A DNA stretch of 64,000 nucleotides from Crocodylus rhombifer (taxonomy: Eukaryota; Chordata; Crocodylia; Crocodylidae). The stretch's first letter is position 1. Each line of letters opens with the position of its first letter. Shown piece by piece: positions 22,230 to 32,631 of the stretch. The DNA is taken from contig JAVSML010000998.1 in assembly GCA_038503035.1 (NCBI GenBank), positions 1-64,000 on the forward strand, given 5' to 3'. The notes beneath the pieces were generated by a model. That model made no database searches and had not been told where the DNA came from. It was given only the letters and a program-made list of their open reading frames with translations. A program made the translations under genes and the position numbers.

Positions 22230-22478
22230 TTCACTTGTTCTCCCCAACAAGAGGTAAAGTCCCTCCTTCAGGAGTGGAACTGGATGTAGCTCCTTGAGTC
22301 AGGGCCTTGGAGAACCCAGAAGGGTAAGGAACTGAAAAGCTAGGCCCCCAGTATGTGAAGGATCCCAGTCTCTGCCCTTGTTCTGGAAGCTGTTCTTGAG
22401 CTGGCTTTGGGACACTCTTAGAGACCAGATAAACCTGCAGTAATCCCAAGCAAGCGCCCCAACTTCCCCCCCGCCCAA
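22230..22478. other. GC-richer segment joined to a CR1 copy
   Basis: This 250 bp block is richer in GC than its left flank and ends in a C-rich run at the point where CR1 similarity begins. A reverse-strand frame crosses it (22231-22641), but only its right third is CR1. It may be a separate insertion that truncated the CR1, or a diverged part of it. Confidence 0.3.
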
Positions 22479-23290
22479 GGGAATCGAGGACAGGTGTCAC
22501 CAGCAAATTTGCTAAGTGCATACTCAGTTCCATCTTCCCCATCAATATTAAAAATATTAAACAGTACTTGACCAAGGTCAACCCCGTGAGGAGCTCCACT
22601 TGACATCTCCTCCCATTTGGGCACTGAGGCATTGATGACATGAGTGTGAATCCAACTAGTTATGTATGCATCTTACAATCTAGTCAAAACTGCTGTATTT
22701 CTTGTAAAGTATCATGGGAGATGGTGTCAAGGTGTATCACATTGCTGTTCCCTCACTCCCCATCCACAAATCCTATCACCTTGTTGTAAAAGGAAATCAG
22801 GTTTGTATAGCACTTGCCAAATTCATGTTGGCTGTTAGTGATCTCCTTGTTCCCTTCCAAGTGCATAGAAATAGATGTAAATGTAATGCCCTTAATGACA
22901 TGCCCTATTATCTTTCCAGGTGTTGAGGTCAGAATGACTAGTCTGCAATCCCCCAGATCCTCTTTCTGCCCTTTTTAAAAATGTTGGCATTGTATTTGTC
23001 TTTGTCCAGTTGTCCAGAAACTCCACAAACTCCCAAAGAGCATAGCCAGTGGCTCTGCAGTTCTCAGCCAACTTATGGAGTAGTCTAGTATATATCTCTC
23101 CTTGAAAACTTTGTGCTTCTCTAAATAATCCCCAACCTTTTCTTCTATTCTTGTCTGATTATCCTCTCCCCCATCCATGCCAAATGCACTCCTCAGACAG
23201 ATGACCTTATTCATGAAGGCTGAAGTAAAAGAAGAAATTTAATGCCTCTGTTTTCTCCATGTCATTCTTTACTAGGTGGCCTTCTCCATT
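22479..23290 (-). mobile_element. CR1 LINE, reverse-transcriptase region
   Basis: On the reverse strand the sequence translates, with several frameshifts and stops, into CR1 ORF2 RT pieces: the F-L-K-R-A-like segment (active form F-K-K-G-K) near 22975, then G-A-P-H-G-V-D-L-G-Q-V-L-F-N-I-F near 22550 (active form G-V-P-Q-G-S-V-L-G-P) and S-K-F-A-G-D-T (active form S-K-F-A-D-D-T) near 22500. The second catalytic aspartate pair is therefore damaged. No 3' tail is joined to it, so this is an internal fragment. Confidence 0.85.
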
Positions 23291-23536
23291 CACTCAGGAC
23301 CTATGTTTTCCATGATCTTCCTCTTACTTACAGCATACTTCCAGAATGTAGCCCTCCTTCCCCCCACACTTTTACTTCCCTTAAATTTGAGCCCAAAAGA
23401 ATATCTTTCAGAAACTTTTGTTTTAAAGTTTTCTGTTTTCTATAACTACCACAAAAGCTTGACAGGAGTTAGACCAATGGTATTCTGAGATCACTGTGCA
23501 AAACGCTAAACAATTCTGTCTCATTGTTTTCTTATT
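23291..23536. other. Pyrimidine-rich non-coding sequence
   Basis: No gene is recognised. Overlapping open stretches of about 70 codons in two frames reflect a bias to C and T. Confidence 0.4.
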
Positions 23537-23596
23537 ATTCCTCCCTTCCCCTTTGTCCATGTCTGTCTGTTTTCTTGTTGAAGAGAGCAGTTTATA
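23537..23596 (-). repeat. Inverted repeat partner of 26283-26342
   Basis: The reverse complement of this block matches 26283-26342 at nearly every base over about 58 bp (three differences seen by eye), including the word acagacagacatggacaaag. The flanks do not match. It may be part of an old sauropsid SINE-like repeat whose usual copies contain 'agacagacaaagggtggga', but this pair is more alike than such old copies usually are. Confidence 0.7.
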
Positions 23597-24945
23597 AGTT
23601 CTTTGTAAAGTCTGTGACAAGGACTTCTGAGCATGATCATAATACAAATAATAAAGATGTAAATAGATTTGAATTCCAATTCTAATGTTGCTTCTCCTTG
23701 TCTCCATTCCTTGCGAGTGCTCAAAGTCTGTCTTTTATATGCAGGAGGCTGATAATTTCTCTCTGCTAAAATCTGGGGAGAGCTGCATTAATAGAAAAAA
23801 ATAACAACTCTTTGTATAAAATGAGTTTGGCAAATTTTAATATTTTTGGTCCCACATGAAAACTGGTCTGGCCTCAAATCTTATCACTTGCATTTGGCAC
23901 TTCGTCTCAAAGAGGTGTATTGTGCTGCCTTTTAGAATTTCCAGGAAGTGGGATGAAGTAGGAATGCCATATTGGCCCACCAGACCTAATAAGTTTTCCA
24001 AGTAGTGGTAGAAACCCTAATTTTCAGGGTTTCAGTTTTGATATAATTATCATATTTATATGCCTTTGCTTCACAAAACAATAAATTCTTACAGCTCATT
24101 GGAATACTTAACCAAAGATGCTATTCTGAAAAAAAACAGCATGGAGAGTTGTGGAGTCTCTAGCCCCCAGGCTTTAATGCCTTCCAGAACTTACGTACTC
24201 AGGCTGGATTTGAACCTGATTTTAGGCTACAAACGGTTGTCGTCTTTGTAGTAGGATCAGCTTTACTGGGAAGTATCCTGCTGATCCAATAGATGGGAAG
24301 AGACAGACATTGCCCAGAACCATTGTCCAGCAGGATCAGACCCCTGCTGCTCCCAGAGCTTCAGGGGCCCAAGTCTTCACAACAGCCCTAGGTGCCTGCC
24401 ACCAACCTGGGGCATGTACCGCACCTGCAGAATGAGGAAGCCTATGGACTTCCTGGCTCCATCCTTACAGACATGTACCCAGAGAATTCCTCTGCCAGAG
24501 TATTCCTGGGGCATGCATCTGCAAGTGTGGAGTAGGGTAGGCCTTAGGGTTTCCCAGGGTGCCCCCAGGTCAAGGCTATGCATGTGGGGCAGCTGAGGAC
24601 TATGGGCAACCTCAAGGTCTCATGTCATAAATGAACTGACATCACCCATGAGAAAGTGACACAATTAAGAATTATCATCCTTCCATTTTAGGTGTGTGTG
24701 GCGTGACAAGGGGCAGGGATGTCTGTTCACTTGCGTTTTGTGCTGCCATAAAAATTGTTATGACAAAGAAGGGCAGCATCTGTTTGTAGCCTATGATGAA
24801 TAAATAATTTAAGAGTGGGGAAAAAAATACACTAAAAAGTAATTCATATTCCAAAACTGTATCTCCTTTTACAAGTGCTAAGGGACAGACTATCAGATAA
24901 GTCTTTCCATTGTGCAACTCACACTTCAAGTTTTCTTCTTCCATT
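23597..24945. other. Non-coding sequence with a GC-rich block
   Basis: AT-rich sequence surrounds a GC-rich block at about 24150-24600. Overlapping open stretches on both strands within the block look like composition effects. The block may be a repeat interior; I see no inverted ends. Confidence 0.4.
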
Positions 24946-24966
24946 CCCCCCCCCCCCCCCCCCCCC
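24946..24966. repeat. Poly-C run of 21 bases
   Basis: An uninterrupted run of C, soon followed by a T10 run near 24990. Such homopolymers are length-unstable in copying and sequencing, so the exact length may be an assembly value. Confidence 0.95.
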
Positions 24967-26282
24967 TTGCTACTGGAGTTGTTGAAGGGTTTTTTTTTTT
25001 AATTTATCAAATGCAAGGTAAACTACATTCTACTGCTTGAGAATGTGCATGTTGTTTTCCATTAGGAATGTTTCTTTCCTTCTGATAAACTTCAAAGTTC
25101 TCTCTCTCTTTTATTGAAAGCAAAGCTTCACAGATATGCTCAGTATTTTTATTTAAGTACATTACTCAGGATACTTACTTAGCAAGAAGACCGCAATTCA
25201 CTTGAAGCAGTCAGTTAATAGAATAAACCTCAAAGAAAAAGCTTGGTTGGTACAAGTCAGCAGAATCCACATATTTAATTACAGCCAAGTAATTGCAAAA
25301 AGAACCATGCATTATCCTAAATACATTGCATAGGGAAAGTTCCTACCCTTAACTGACTTAATGTTACTATAAATGCAAATCTATTCATTAGTGCAGTGAA
25401 ATGAAATGGAAAGCTGCTGTCATCTCAAAGTAGTTTTATTATTGTTGTCGGTACATTATATTGGGGAAAAAATAAACTCCAACTGATTTAAAAGTAATGT
25501 GGGCTTTTGCCATTAACCTTAATATCTATTGCACTACACAGAAATCTAGGTGCATCGCATTGACTTTATAGTCCATAGTTTGACACTGAGTTATTACATT
25601 TTACTAGTTTTTGCCACTGTGTGCATGCTGCATGCACAGTTGAGCCCATTTCAGAATCCCATATGATCTTTAGTTTTAATCCCCAGTCACATTCAACATA
25701 CTTTAAATTTCTCTTTAAATGCAGTAAGTAATGTAGGTAAGTACTGAGTGACTATGGGAAGTAAGGGAAAGAGGATAAAGGATTAGTGGGCAAAAGGTGA
25801 TGGGAAGTATTTGATTCGTCATCCCTAAATTATAGAGAGACTTTAAAGCAGGAATTAGTATGGTGAGATTAAACAGCTTTGAGAAGGAAAGGAAGGATGG
25901 TGAAACAAAACTGGTATTATAAATTTATTTTGAATGTTTTCTTTTTCCTTTTTTTTTGTTTTGAACAAAGTGGTTATGATGAATCAGTACACAAGTGTAT
26001 TATTAGCAGAGCATGTTAGATAAGATTTAAAGTTAAAAAGCATGCTTTCCTTTTTTAATGAAAGCTAAGTCTTAGGAACTTAAGAGGCAGGTAAGACCAA
26101 GCAACTAAAATAATAAATATGTGTTAAACTTGATAATGACCAGGCAGTTCATGAGTCAAAGCATTTTAAGGACTAGGGTAGCGCTATATATTTGTCAGAA
26201 GTGGCAATGGCAGGAACAAGAAAGTTGTCAGGGAAGGGGCAAACAAGAAGCAAGAGGAGTCATGCATTTTGAGGGCCATGCT
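24967..26282. other. AT-rich non-coding sequence
   Basis: No gene, RNA or repeat is recognised in 1.3 kb. Confidence 0.45.
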
Positions 26283-26342
26283 TTTAAACTGCTCTCTTCA
26301 ATAAGAGAACAGACAGACATGGACAAAGGGGAAGGGAGGAAT
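26283..26342 (+). repeat. Inverted repeat partner of 23537-23596
   Basis: This is the forward copy of a block of about 58 bp found inverted 2.7 kb upstream, with about 95 percent identity counted by eye. It begins at taaactgctctcttcaa and ends at gggaggaat. Similarity stops abruptly at both ends. Confidence 0.7.
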
Positions 26343-26533
26343 CTGTAGAATAAAAGGAGTTGAGGGGAGAAGGATGCTGAGACCAATCAAGACATCTGCA
26401 AAGTCTGATAGCAGAAAATAATGGTTTTTTACACTTCAAATTTTAAACCTACTGAAAGTCTAAAAACCATTCCTGCCCCCCAACCCCCCACCCCCGGCCA
26501 AGAGCAGAAATACTAATGCTTATGTTTGCCTCT
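26343..26533. other. Non-coding sequence with a C-rich patch
   Basis: A C-rich patch lies near 26475-26500. Nothing else is recognised. Confidence 0.4.
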
Positions 26534-26995
26534 TGGGCCCCTTCTACACATTACATGCATTGCAGAATTAACTGGTTAAGACCATTTATATCTGAAGTAG
26601 CTATCATTCCATAAAGAGTTCCAGCCATCTGTAAAGTAGATTCTAATAAAATGTGTGCTAACTTTATAGCTAGTTGCTATCAATGTCAAACTTTAATTTG
26701 CACATGTAGCAGGGTATCCCCTGTGACTGGGAGCCACATCTGTTGAAGAGCTCCTGGCAGTAGGAGTGTGCTATGCCCAGAGTGAAACCCCTGAGCTCTG
26801 AGGATCAAGGAAGCCATAATCCTTAGGGCTTGGGGGTGCTAGCTTCTTGTTAGTGAAGAGGGAGCCTCAGATTGAGATCTCCCTGCATCAGCAATAAGGT
26901 ATGATGGGATCAAATGCCATGATAGGAGGAGAGGTTGTGTGGATTGAGCATTAGATCCTATCACACATTTTACCTACATGTGTAGAGGGGGCCTT
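26534..26995. mobile_element. Non-autonomous DNA transposon, family A, copy 2
   Basis: The left end ggccccttctacacattac and the right end (26974-26993), read on the reverse strand as ggccccctctacacatgtag, form terminal inverted repeats of about 20 bp with few mismatches. The right half shares ggtatgatgggatc and gtgtggattgagcattagat with the copy at 1668-2211, in the same order and orientation. No open frame of note. The short flanking ctt words might be a 3-bp target duplication but prove nothing. Confidence 0.75.
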
Positions 26996-27689
26996 GGACT
27001 TTGTTTATTGAGAACTAGATACTTTCAGAAGCTTGAACACAGTTGGACTAAGTGCTTTCTAACCAATCTGATTCTTCCCTGACGCATGTGCTCAAAATTA
27101 AAACCTAGATCAAAATTTAGTAAGTGACCTATCTTTTAACCCTTAACTTAAAATACACCTAGAATCAGAGGTGACCCAATGCACCAAATTAACATGTTTT
27201 TATTTGAGATATAGTAATAACAGCTTGTTTACTTGTTACCTAGCTAACAACACACTTTTCAATGTCTCAAAAAAAACAAACTGTGATCTAAGCTAGTGAT
27301 ACTTTGTGAGTTTCTCTCTAGGAGTACACTTTCTTTTTCTTCCATCCAGCTGTCTCACTTATCCTGCTATACTCCAACCTATAAGGTCAGACTTCATATT
27401 GGTACCCATCTGTGGTCCTCCACTCCTGCTTACCTGATCCCTGACCCTTCTCCCTCACCTGCCTATCACACCTTTCCCATTTCTAAAATAAATGCTGGAA
27501 AGCTTCCCTGTACCCTGAGGACTCACTGGTGTAGCTTCTATCACTCTTTTCTTCTTATCTTAAAAGATATCTTAAAGGCTGTATTCATGGCCTCCAACCA
27601 CCCATACAGCCACGTCCATACCTCTGAGTTGTCAACAGTCAATCATTTCAATGGGCTCTCTGCCCCATGTCCAATCCTTTGCTTCTTCA
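26996..27689. other. AT-rich then C/T-rich non-coding sequence
   Basis: A C/T-rich stretch from about 27300 gives a chance open frame of 164 codons (27296-27790) without any domain. It may belong to the hAT fragment that ends at 27863, whose left end I cannot find. Confidence 0.4.
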
Positions 27690-27863
27690 GACCTTATATC
27701 TTTAGGTCCTCCCACCCCACACACCCTCCCCCTGCCCCACACACTGTGGGGGCTGGGGCCTGCGGGCAGGAGGTAGTGGGCCGAGAGTGAGGGACACCAG
27801 GCCAGGACTGGCCATTGATGCTTACAAATGGGTCTTGGTACAAAAAAAGTTTGAGAACCACTA
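27690..27863. mobile_element. hAT element fragment with one terminus
   Basis: The right end reads ttgagaaccacta, the reverse complement of the hAT/Charlie terminus cagtggttctcaa, preceded by acaaatgggtcttggtac and a GC-rich hairpin-forming stretch (ccccacacactgtggggg). A matching left terminus is not seen, so the element is truncated or its other end has decayed. Confidence 0.6.
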
Positions 27864-29479
27864 GTCAGTCTATTAGGGCAAATGAAGCCTACTCAGGTAA
27901 CCCACCTCTGAGCTTCTCACTGCCCTGCTCCCAGAAGTCCAGTACCAGGATTCCTCAGTACACTGTCTCTCTTTCTCCCTCCTTGCAAGAGGGCTCAGGT
28001 CCTCCACAGCGCTTTCTCCTGCAGGTGTACATCACTCTGCTTTCCATTTCTCTGCCACCCCCTATTTTCTGAGCAAGTTCTTATCTTGTTCTTCCCATTA
28101 TCACCTGTGGACCATTACTCCCCTGTCCCCAGGTGTTAGTCTTTCTGATTATGAATTCATCTGTGGCTCCTTTCTTCTTTCCTGCTCTCTAGCTAGCATT
28201 GGTTATCTCACTGGTTTGCATACTGGCCCAGCAACTGTTACAATGAATCTGATCCTGTTACAGGGGGAACAACTGTTCTGTATAGCAAATATCACTGAGT
28301 TAAAGTGAACACACTGTTTTTCCAACCATTAGCCACCTTATTTGCCAGCATTCATCAATTACACCATTGCTTTTATGTTTTTGAATAAGGGCTGGTCTTT
28401 CTTGCAGGAAAGATTGTTAAACAGCATGTGTGAGTTGCAGGAGATGCTTAATATTTATGACTAATAATATAAGCAAAATTACTGGTTATACCTTATAGTA
28501 ATGAATTGAAGGTCATTCATGTCCTATCACTAGCACTGGCTGGATTATTTTTCAAAGCAATTGGCCCAGAAAGAAGGCAATCCACTGAGAAGCATTTAAA
28601 ATGAATGACTCACAGTTCAGTCACTAAGGGAACTGTAGTATGGAAAAGCCCATAGTTGTTTGCTTGGATGTCCTTCAAAATATTTAATCAGAGCTATAAT
28701 TGGAACCCTCCAATAACAAACAGGACCCCCCCTGTAAAACTGACAATCTCCAACACACTTGTTTCTAATCAATTACGTTTTCATTCCCCTATAGTGTTAG
28801 TAAAATCCCAGATCCCTTTCATTCTTGACATACCATTTACTTTTCCCAGTTCTAATTTTTTAATAATTCATTAGCTTTGCCAAGAAGGAAAAATGTCAAG
28901 GAGCATAAACACATTTGTTTGGCTGCACTCTCTGTTTGGGGAAAATATAATTATAGGCAAGAAGCCAGAAAGCACCGACTTTGGGTAAACTGTATTAATT
29001 CTGCAATGTCTGATAACTGTTATGAAAAGCCAAATAATCATAATGCATAATCATATGGGTAGCTGTCAGAATACAAGGAAGGTAAGTACTGTACTTTCAG
29101 ATATACACAAATTATCCATCTGTGTGAAAGATTTTTAAATTGCTCTATAACACTGCTGTCAAGCACAAGATAGTATATAACAATTGTAGTATGGTGTAGT
29201 ATCTGTGGATAAATGTCCTATGGTTATAATTTTTATTTATGCATTATAATAGTGATTTGTTTCTTTCATTTGTTGTTCTTTATTTTATGGAACAGGTCCT
29301 AAATTCCTCATATGAATTTACAGTATATTGGTTATTTTAATTATTGTTTTAAATATACGCATAGAAGTTTGGGCAGGAGTAAAGGTGTTGTTGTTATTGA
29401 TGAGTTATATCTGTAGTTCTTACTGGCACTTAAGTGATGTATATAATCTGTACGCTCACAGATCACACAATAGGTCTCT
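27864..29479. other. AT-rich non-coding sequence
   Basis: No gene, RNA or clear repeat is seen in 1.6 kb. Confidence 0.45.
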
Positions 29480-29758
29480 TTAAAGTCTAGACACCATACT
29501 TTCTCTACCCCTGTGGCATGAAATAGTGACCAAATCTGTGATTCTGTCCATTATACTATGGGCTGAACCCTGATTCAGGGTCACTTGCCCTCCCAATATT
29601 TGTTGATTACATTTCTTTCCCATGTCCTTATTGTAGTATTTAGCAGATTTTACTAGGATCTGAGGGACCACACTGTGAGCACTTTTGCTATGGTCTTGAA
29701 CTGGCAACTTTTGGGCTGTCAACCAGGTGTCTTAAAACTTGTACCACCCCAGCCCCTG
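29480..29758 (-). repeat. tRNA-derived SINE, reverse strand
   Basis: Reading from 29758 downwards, the first about 75 bases resemble a tRNA with polymerase III promoter boxes. An A-box-like ggggtggtacaagttttaag is followed by an anticodon-arm-like ctggttgacagccc (a loop with GAC, as in tRNA-Val) and a B box agttcaagacc. About 200 bases of unrelated body follow to near 29480. Amniote tRNA SINEs have this arrangement. The A and B boxes each contain mismatches, so it is an old, probably silent copy. The family is not identified and the 3' end is approximate. Confidence 0.65.
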
Positions 29759-30904
29759 TTGATAACATGATACTGAAGAGAAAGGTCAGATATTTATCTT
29801 TGCCTATATATTCTTATCAGCTAATGCAGGGCTCTTTCCTGACTACAGTCTCACAGGTGGAAGCAGGTTGTCTCATGCCACAATAAAAGACTAGATTATA
29901 TTTATGACCCCAACCTTATTATAAGACCTGCATGAAAGGATTTGTGTGTCAATCTAGAGCTCCATGCCATTACTGATGTCCTGGCTAAGAGTAAGATTTC
30001 TTTACACTTAGGCTTAGAATTGGGGCATCATTTGATATCAGGGTGATGATGCACACCCTATTCCATAGATGTGGCACAAAAGATGGAATTTATTTAGTTT
30101 CCATAGCACCAATCTTTTTTTTCCTGTTGAGCTGAGGTATTTTCAACCCTACATCACTTTTGTGTTTCTTTTTTTCCTATCTGTTCCTATTTGCTAGGTA
30201 TATTGTGTGTGGGAGAAAAGTTAATTTCTGTGCTGTCACCTAAGCAGAATATTCCTAATCTTCCTGATATTATTTTTAAAGATGCATGTTGGCATTTTGT
30301 GTTTCCCAAATATGTCTTTATTAAAATTAATGCTGATTTCCATCACTTTAACTCATGTTTGATCCTTTGACTATGAACTTCTAGTGAGGAATGTTTTAAA
30401 GACACATAAAGCAGTTTGCTGCTTATCTGTTGGGGATTGCCTACGTAAGATTCATATGGCAAGTGAATTGCTGTTATAAAAGTAGTGGTATAACAATTTT
30501 CCCATTTGTCCACTAGAGGGAGGAGGAAAGAGGATATTTTAGACTTAAAAAAAATACAGGAACAGAAATGAAGCAGCAGTGCTGGAAAAGTTTTAGAAGT
30601 TTTATCTGCTTAAAAAAAGGCAAGCAATACTTATCACTGGATACATTTTTTTTTTTAAAGATGTTGATGTCACAAAAGAACCCACTTTAAATCTTTGCAG
30701 AAAGTTTTTCTAAAATACTCAGCCTGACACTGGTGTATTCTACTGGAGATAAGCAGTATTGTAAAATCTGTGAGAGCTTTTGCTACCAATTCAAAGTTCA
30801 TCAGTTTGGCATATAAAAGAAGGACCTCTATACCAGTAGATTATAGGATGACTGTTGGCTACTATTGGGCTACAGCCATAAAAAGGGCAAATGCAATCCT
30901 TGGA
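29759..30904. other. AT-rich non-coding sequence
   Basis: No gene is recognised. A T-rich patch near 30115-30180 and a T10 run near 30647 are the only compositional marks. Confidence 0.45.
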
Positions 30905-31062
30905 TATAACTTAAGAACTGTTTCCAGTAGCAGAGTGGCACCTTATAGACTAATTCAGAAAGGAAAAAGCAACATCTTACTTCATAAACTGCATAGCATC
31001 TGATGAACTAAGCTGTTGTTTAAGAAAGGTTATGCCTTGTTCAGTTTGTTAGTTTATACAAT
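30905..31062. repeat. Reptile repeat with 'ggcaccttatagacta' motif, inverted pieces
   Basis: The piece agagtggcaccttatagac is the inverted form of a tail (ttagtctctaaggtgccac) common in turtle and crocodilian interspersed repeats. About 70 bases later, catctgatgaactaagctg and tttgttagt are the forward form of another part of the same repeat. The two pieces face each other, so this is either two copies or one copy broken by an inversion. Confidence 0.5.
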
Positions 31063-31444
31063 ATAACCTCATAAGTCTGGCATGCTCAAGACCAAACCCC
31101 TGCTCGAAACTTCAAAATTGCAGATTTTTTAAACTAGACTGGCGGCCAGTCATGAAGTGTGGGGGAGGTAGTAGCAGCCAGTCCTGGAGCAGCAGCCACA
31201 TGCAGAGTGGGGTGGTGAATGGCGGCAACAGCCACCGCATACATGTTTCCCCCTCCATGTCCAGGGGAGGCTGGGGAGAATGGCGGCTGGACCTGGAGCA
31301 GCAGCCACATGCAGAGCAGCAGTACAGGGTGGTGGATAGTGGCAGCAGCTGCCGCATGTAAGCTTCCCCCTCTGCATCCAAGAGAGCAGAGGGGGAAGCT
31401 TAAAAGGTGCCGGATTTTTGAGAATTCTGGATTTTTGATGTTAT
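31063..31444. mobile_element. Small DNA transposon with internal tandem duplication
   Basis: The left end ataacctcataagtctgg (31063) and the right end, read on the reverse strand as ataacatcaaaaatccag (31444 backwards), form inverted repeats with several mismatches. Between them is a GC-rich core in which cctggagcagcagccacat occurs at 31183 and again at 31292, a 109 bp tandem duplication. Frames of 70-90 codons on both strands come from this GC-rich core. The superfamily is not determined. Confidence 0.55.
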
Positions 31445-31451
31445 GCTGTAA

Positions 31452-32163
31452 TAGGAGTGGGCAGTTATTTGGGCCTGCAGGCCACTTAAGGAGTTAGGTG
31501 AGCTGTTGTGAGCTGGGTCAGACCTCCTCCCTGCACAGCAGCTCACCAAACTCCCCAAGTGGCTCTTCTCCACACTCAGCTGAGTGACTGGCATGGGGCT
31601 GCAGGCAGAGAGCAACATCCGGGAGCAGGATGGGTATGTGGGGCTGGATCAGAATCGTGGGGTGGTGAGGGGCAGGGACTGGGGCCAAAGCTGTGATCTG
31701 CTCTTTGCATGCCCCTGCCCTGAGATGGGAATGAGTTCCATGGGCCATACAGGCAGCAAGTGATGGCTCTGCCCCAGCCAATCCTGCCGCATAATACAGG
31801 CTTTGCCCACCCATTCCACTCCTGAGCACTGCTCCCTGCCTGCCCGCAGCCCCATCCCAACCACCTGGCTATGCACCTTGCTTGCATGGGTCCCACCCCT
31901 GGTGGTGGGTGGGACAGACGGGCCAGGGGCAAGCAGGTCTGAGTCCAACAGTGGTGGCAGCCCGAAAGAGCTGCTGCTGCCAGGGTTGCTGGGAAGTAAG
32001 TCCATCCACCATGTTGCCTGAGCCCCACTGCTTGCCTGGAGGTGGTAGGACTGGCTGCACATGCCACTGCCTGAGTTACCCCCTGTATCTGGGCTGGGCA
32101 GAACTGAGGGACCCAACATTTGTGGGACAAAATCTTTTCGCGGGCCATATTTTGCCCACTCTG
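31452..32163 (+). mobile_element. Non-autonomous hAT element, copy 1
   Basis: The left end taggagtgggcagttattt and the right end ccatattttgcccactctg form short inverted termini of the hAT cagrggtgggcaaa type. The flanking 8-mers tgctgtaa and gtctataa match at 5 of 8 positions, a plausible decayed 8-bp target duplication. The right end is nearly identical to that of the element at 33928-35360. The interior is GC-rich and has overlapping frames up to 190 codons on the reverse strand, with no transposase motif. It lies directly next to the transposon ending at 31444. Confidence 0.65.
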
Positions 32164-32631
32164 GTCTATAAAGGTGCCATCCTACCCTGACTTCAGACTA
32201 ACTACCTCTGTTTACAGTACAGATATTGAAGTGCTAATTTTTCTGGATATGGTATTAATATAACCTAATTTTGCAAAACTGTGTGGAATACTAGCTACCT
32301 ACATTCAAAAAAAATTCAAACTGAAACAAATGTAGAGGAAGTGTGTCAGATACAGGGCTTGACAGCATTTTGCCATCCCAAGCCAGAGCTTGAAACCTGA
32401 CTTCCTGGTGCAGACTGCATATCTCTGTCCCCTGGAGAGCTCAAGTACTCTGTCTTTACTCTTTCCTGCAGTTACCCAGAAGAGAATGCTATGGAGAGGA
32501 TGGGAACCTCAGTGAAGCTCTATGCCACTTGACCCCCATGCTGGCCTGTGTTGGGTGGAACCCTTTCAGGCCAGATTCAGCCCATGGGGCTTAGGTTGCA
32601 AAACCCATACTAGAAGGATCAGGAGAATGGA
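32164..32631. other. Non-coding sequence with a probable hAT fragment
   Basis: The part near 32560-32610 (ccagattcagcccatgggg) resembles the ctggcccatggg word inside the hAT element at 60156-61227. No termini are seen. Nothing else is recognised. Confidence 0.35.

Noticed and set aside
27296..27790. Forward open frame of 164 codons
   Set aside because: C/T-rich sequence produces few stops; no domain, and its end runs into a hAT terminus.
31576..32148. Reverse-strand open frame of 190 codons
   Set aside because: It lies wholly inside a GC-rich non-autonomous hAT element, overlaps other frames on both strands and shows no transposase or other motif.
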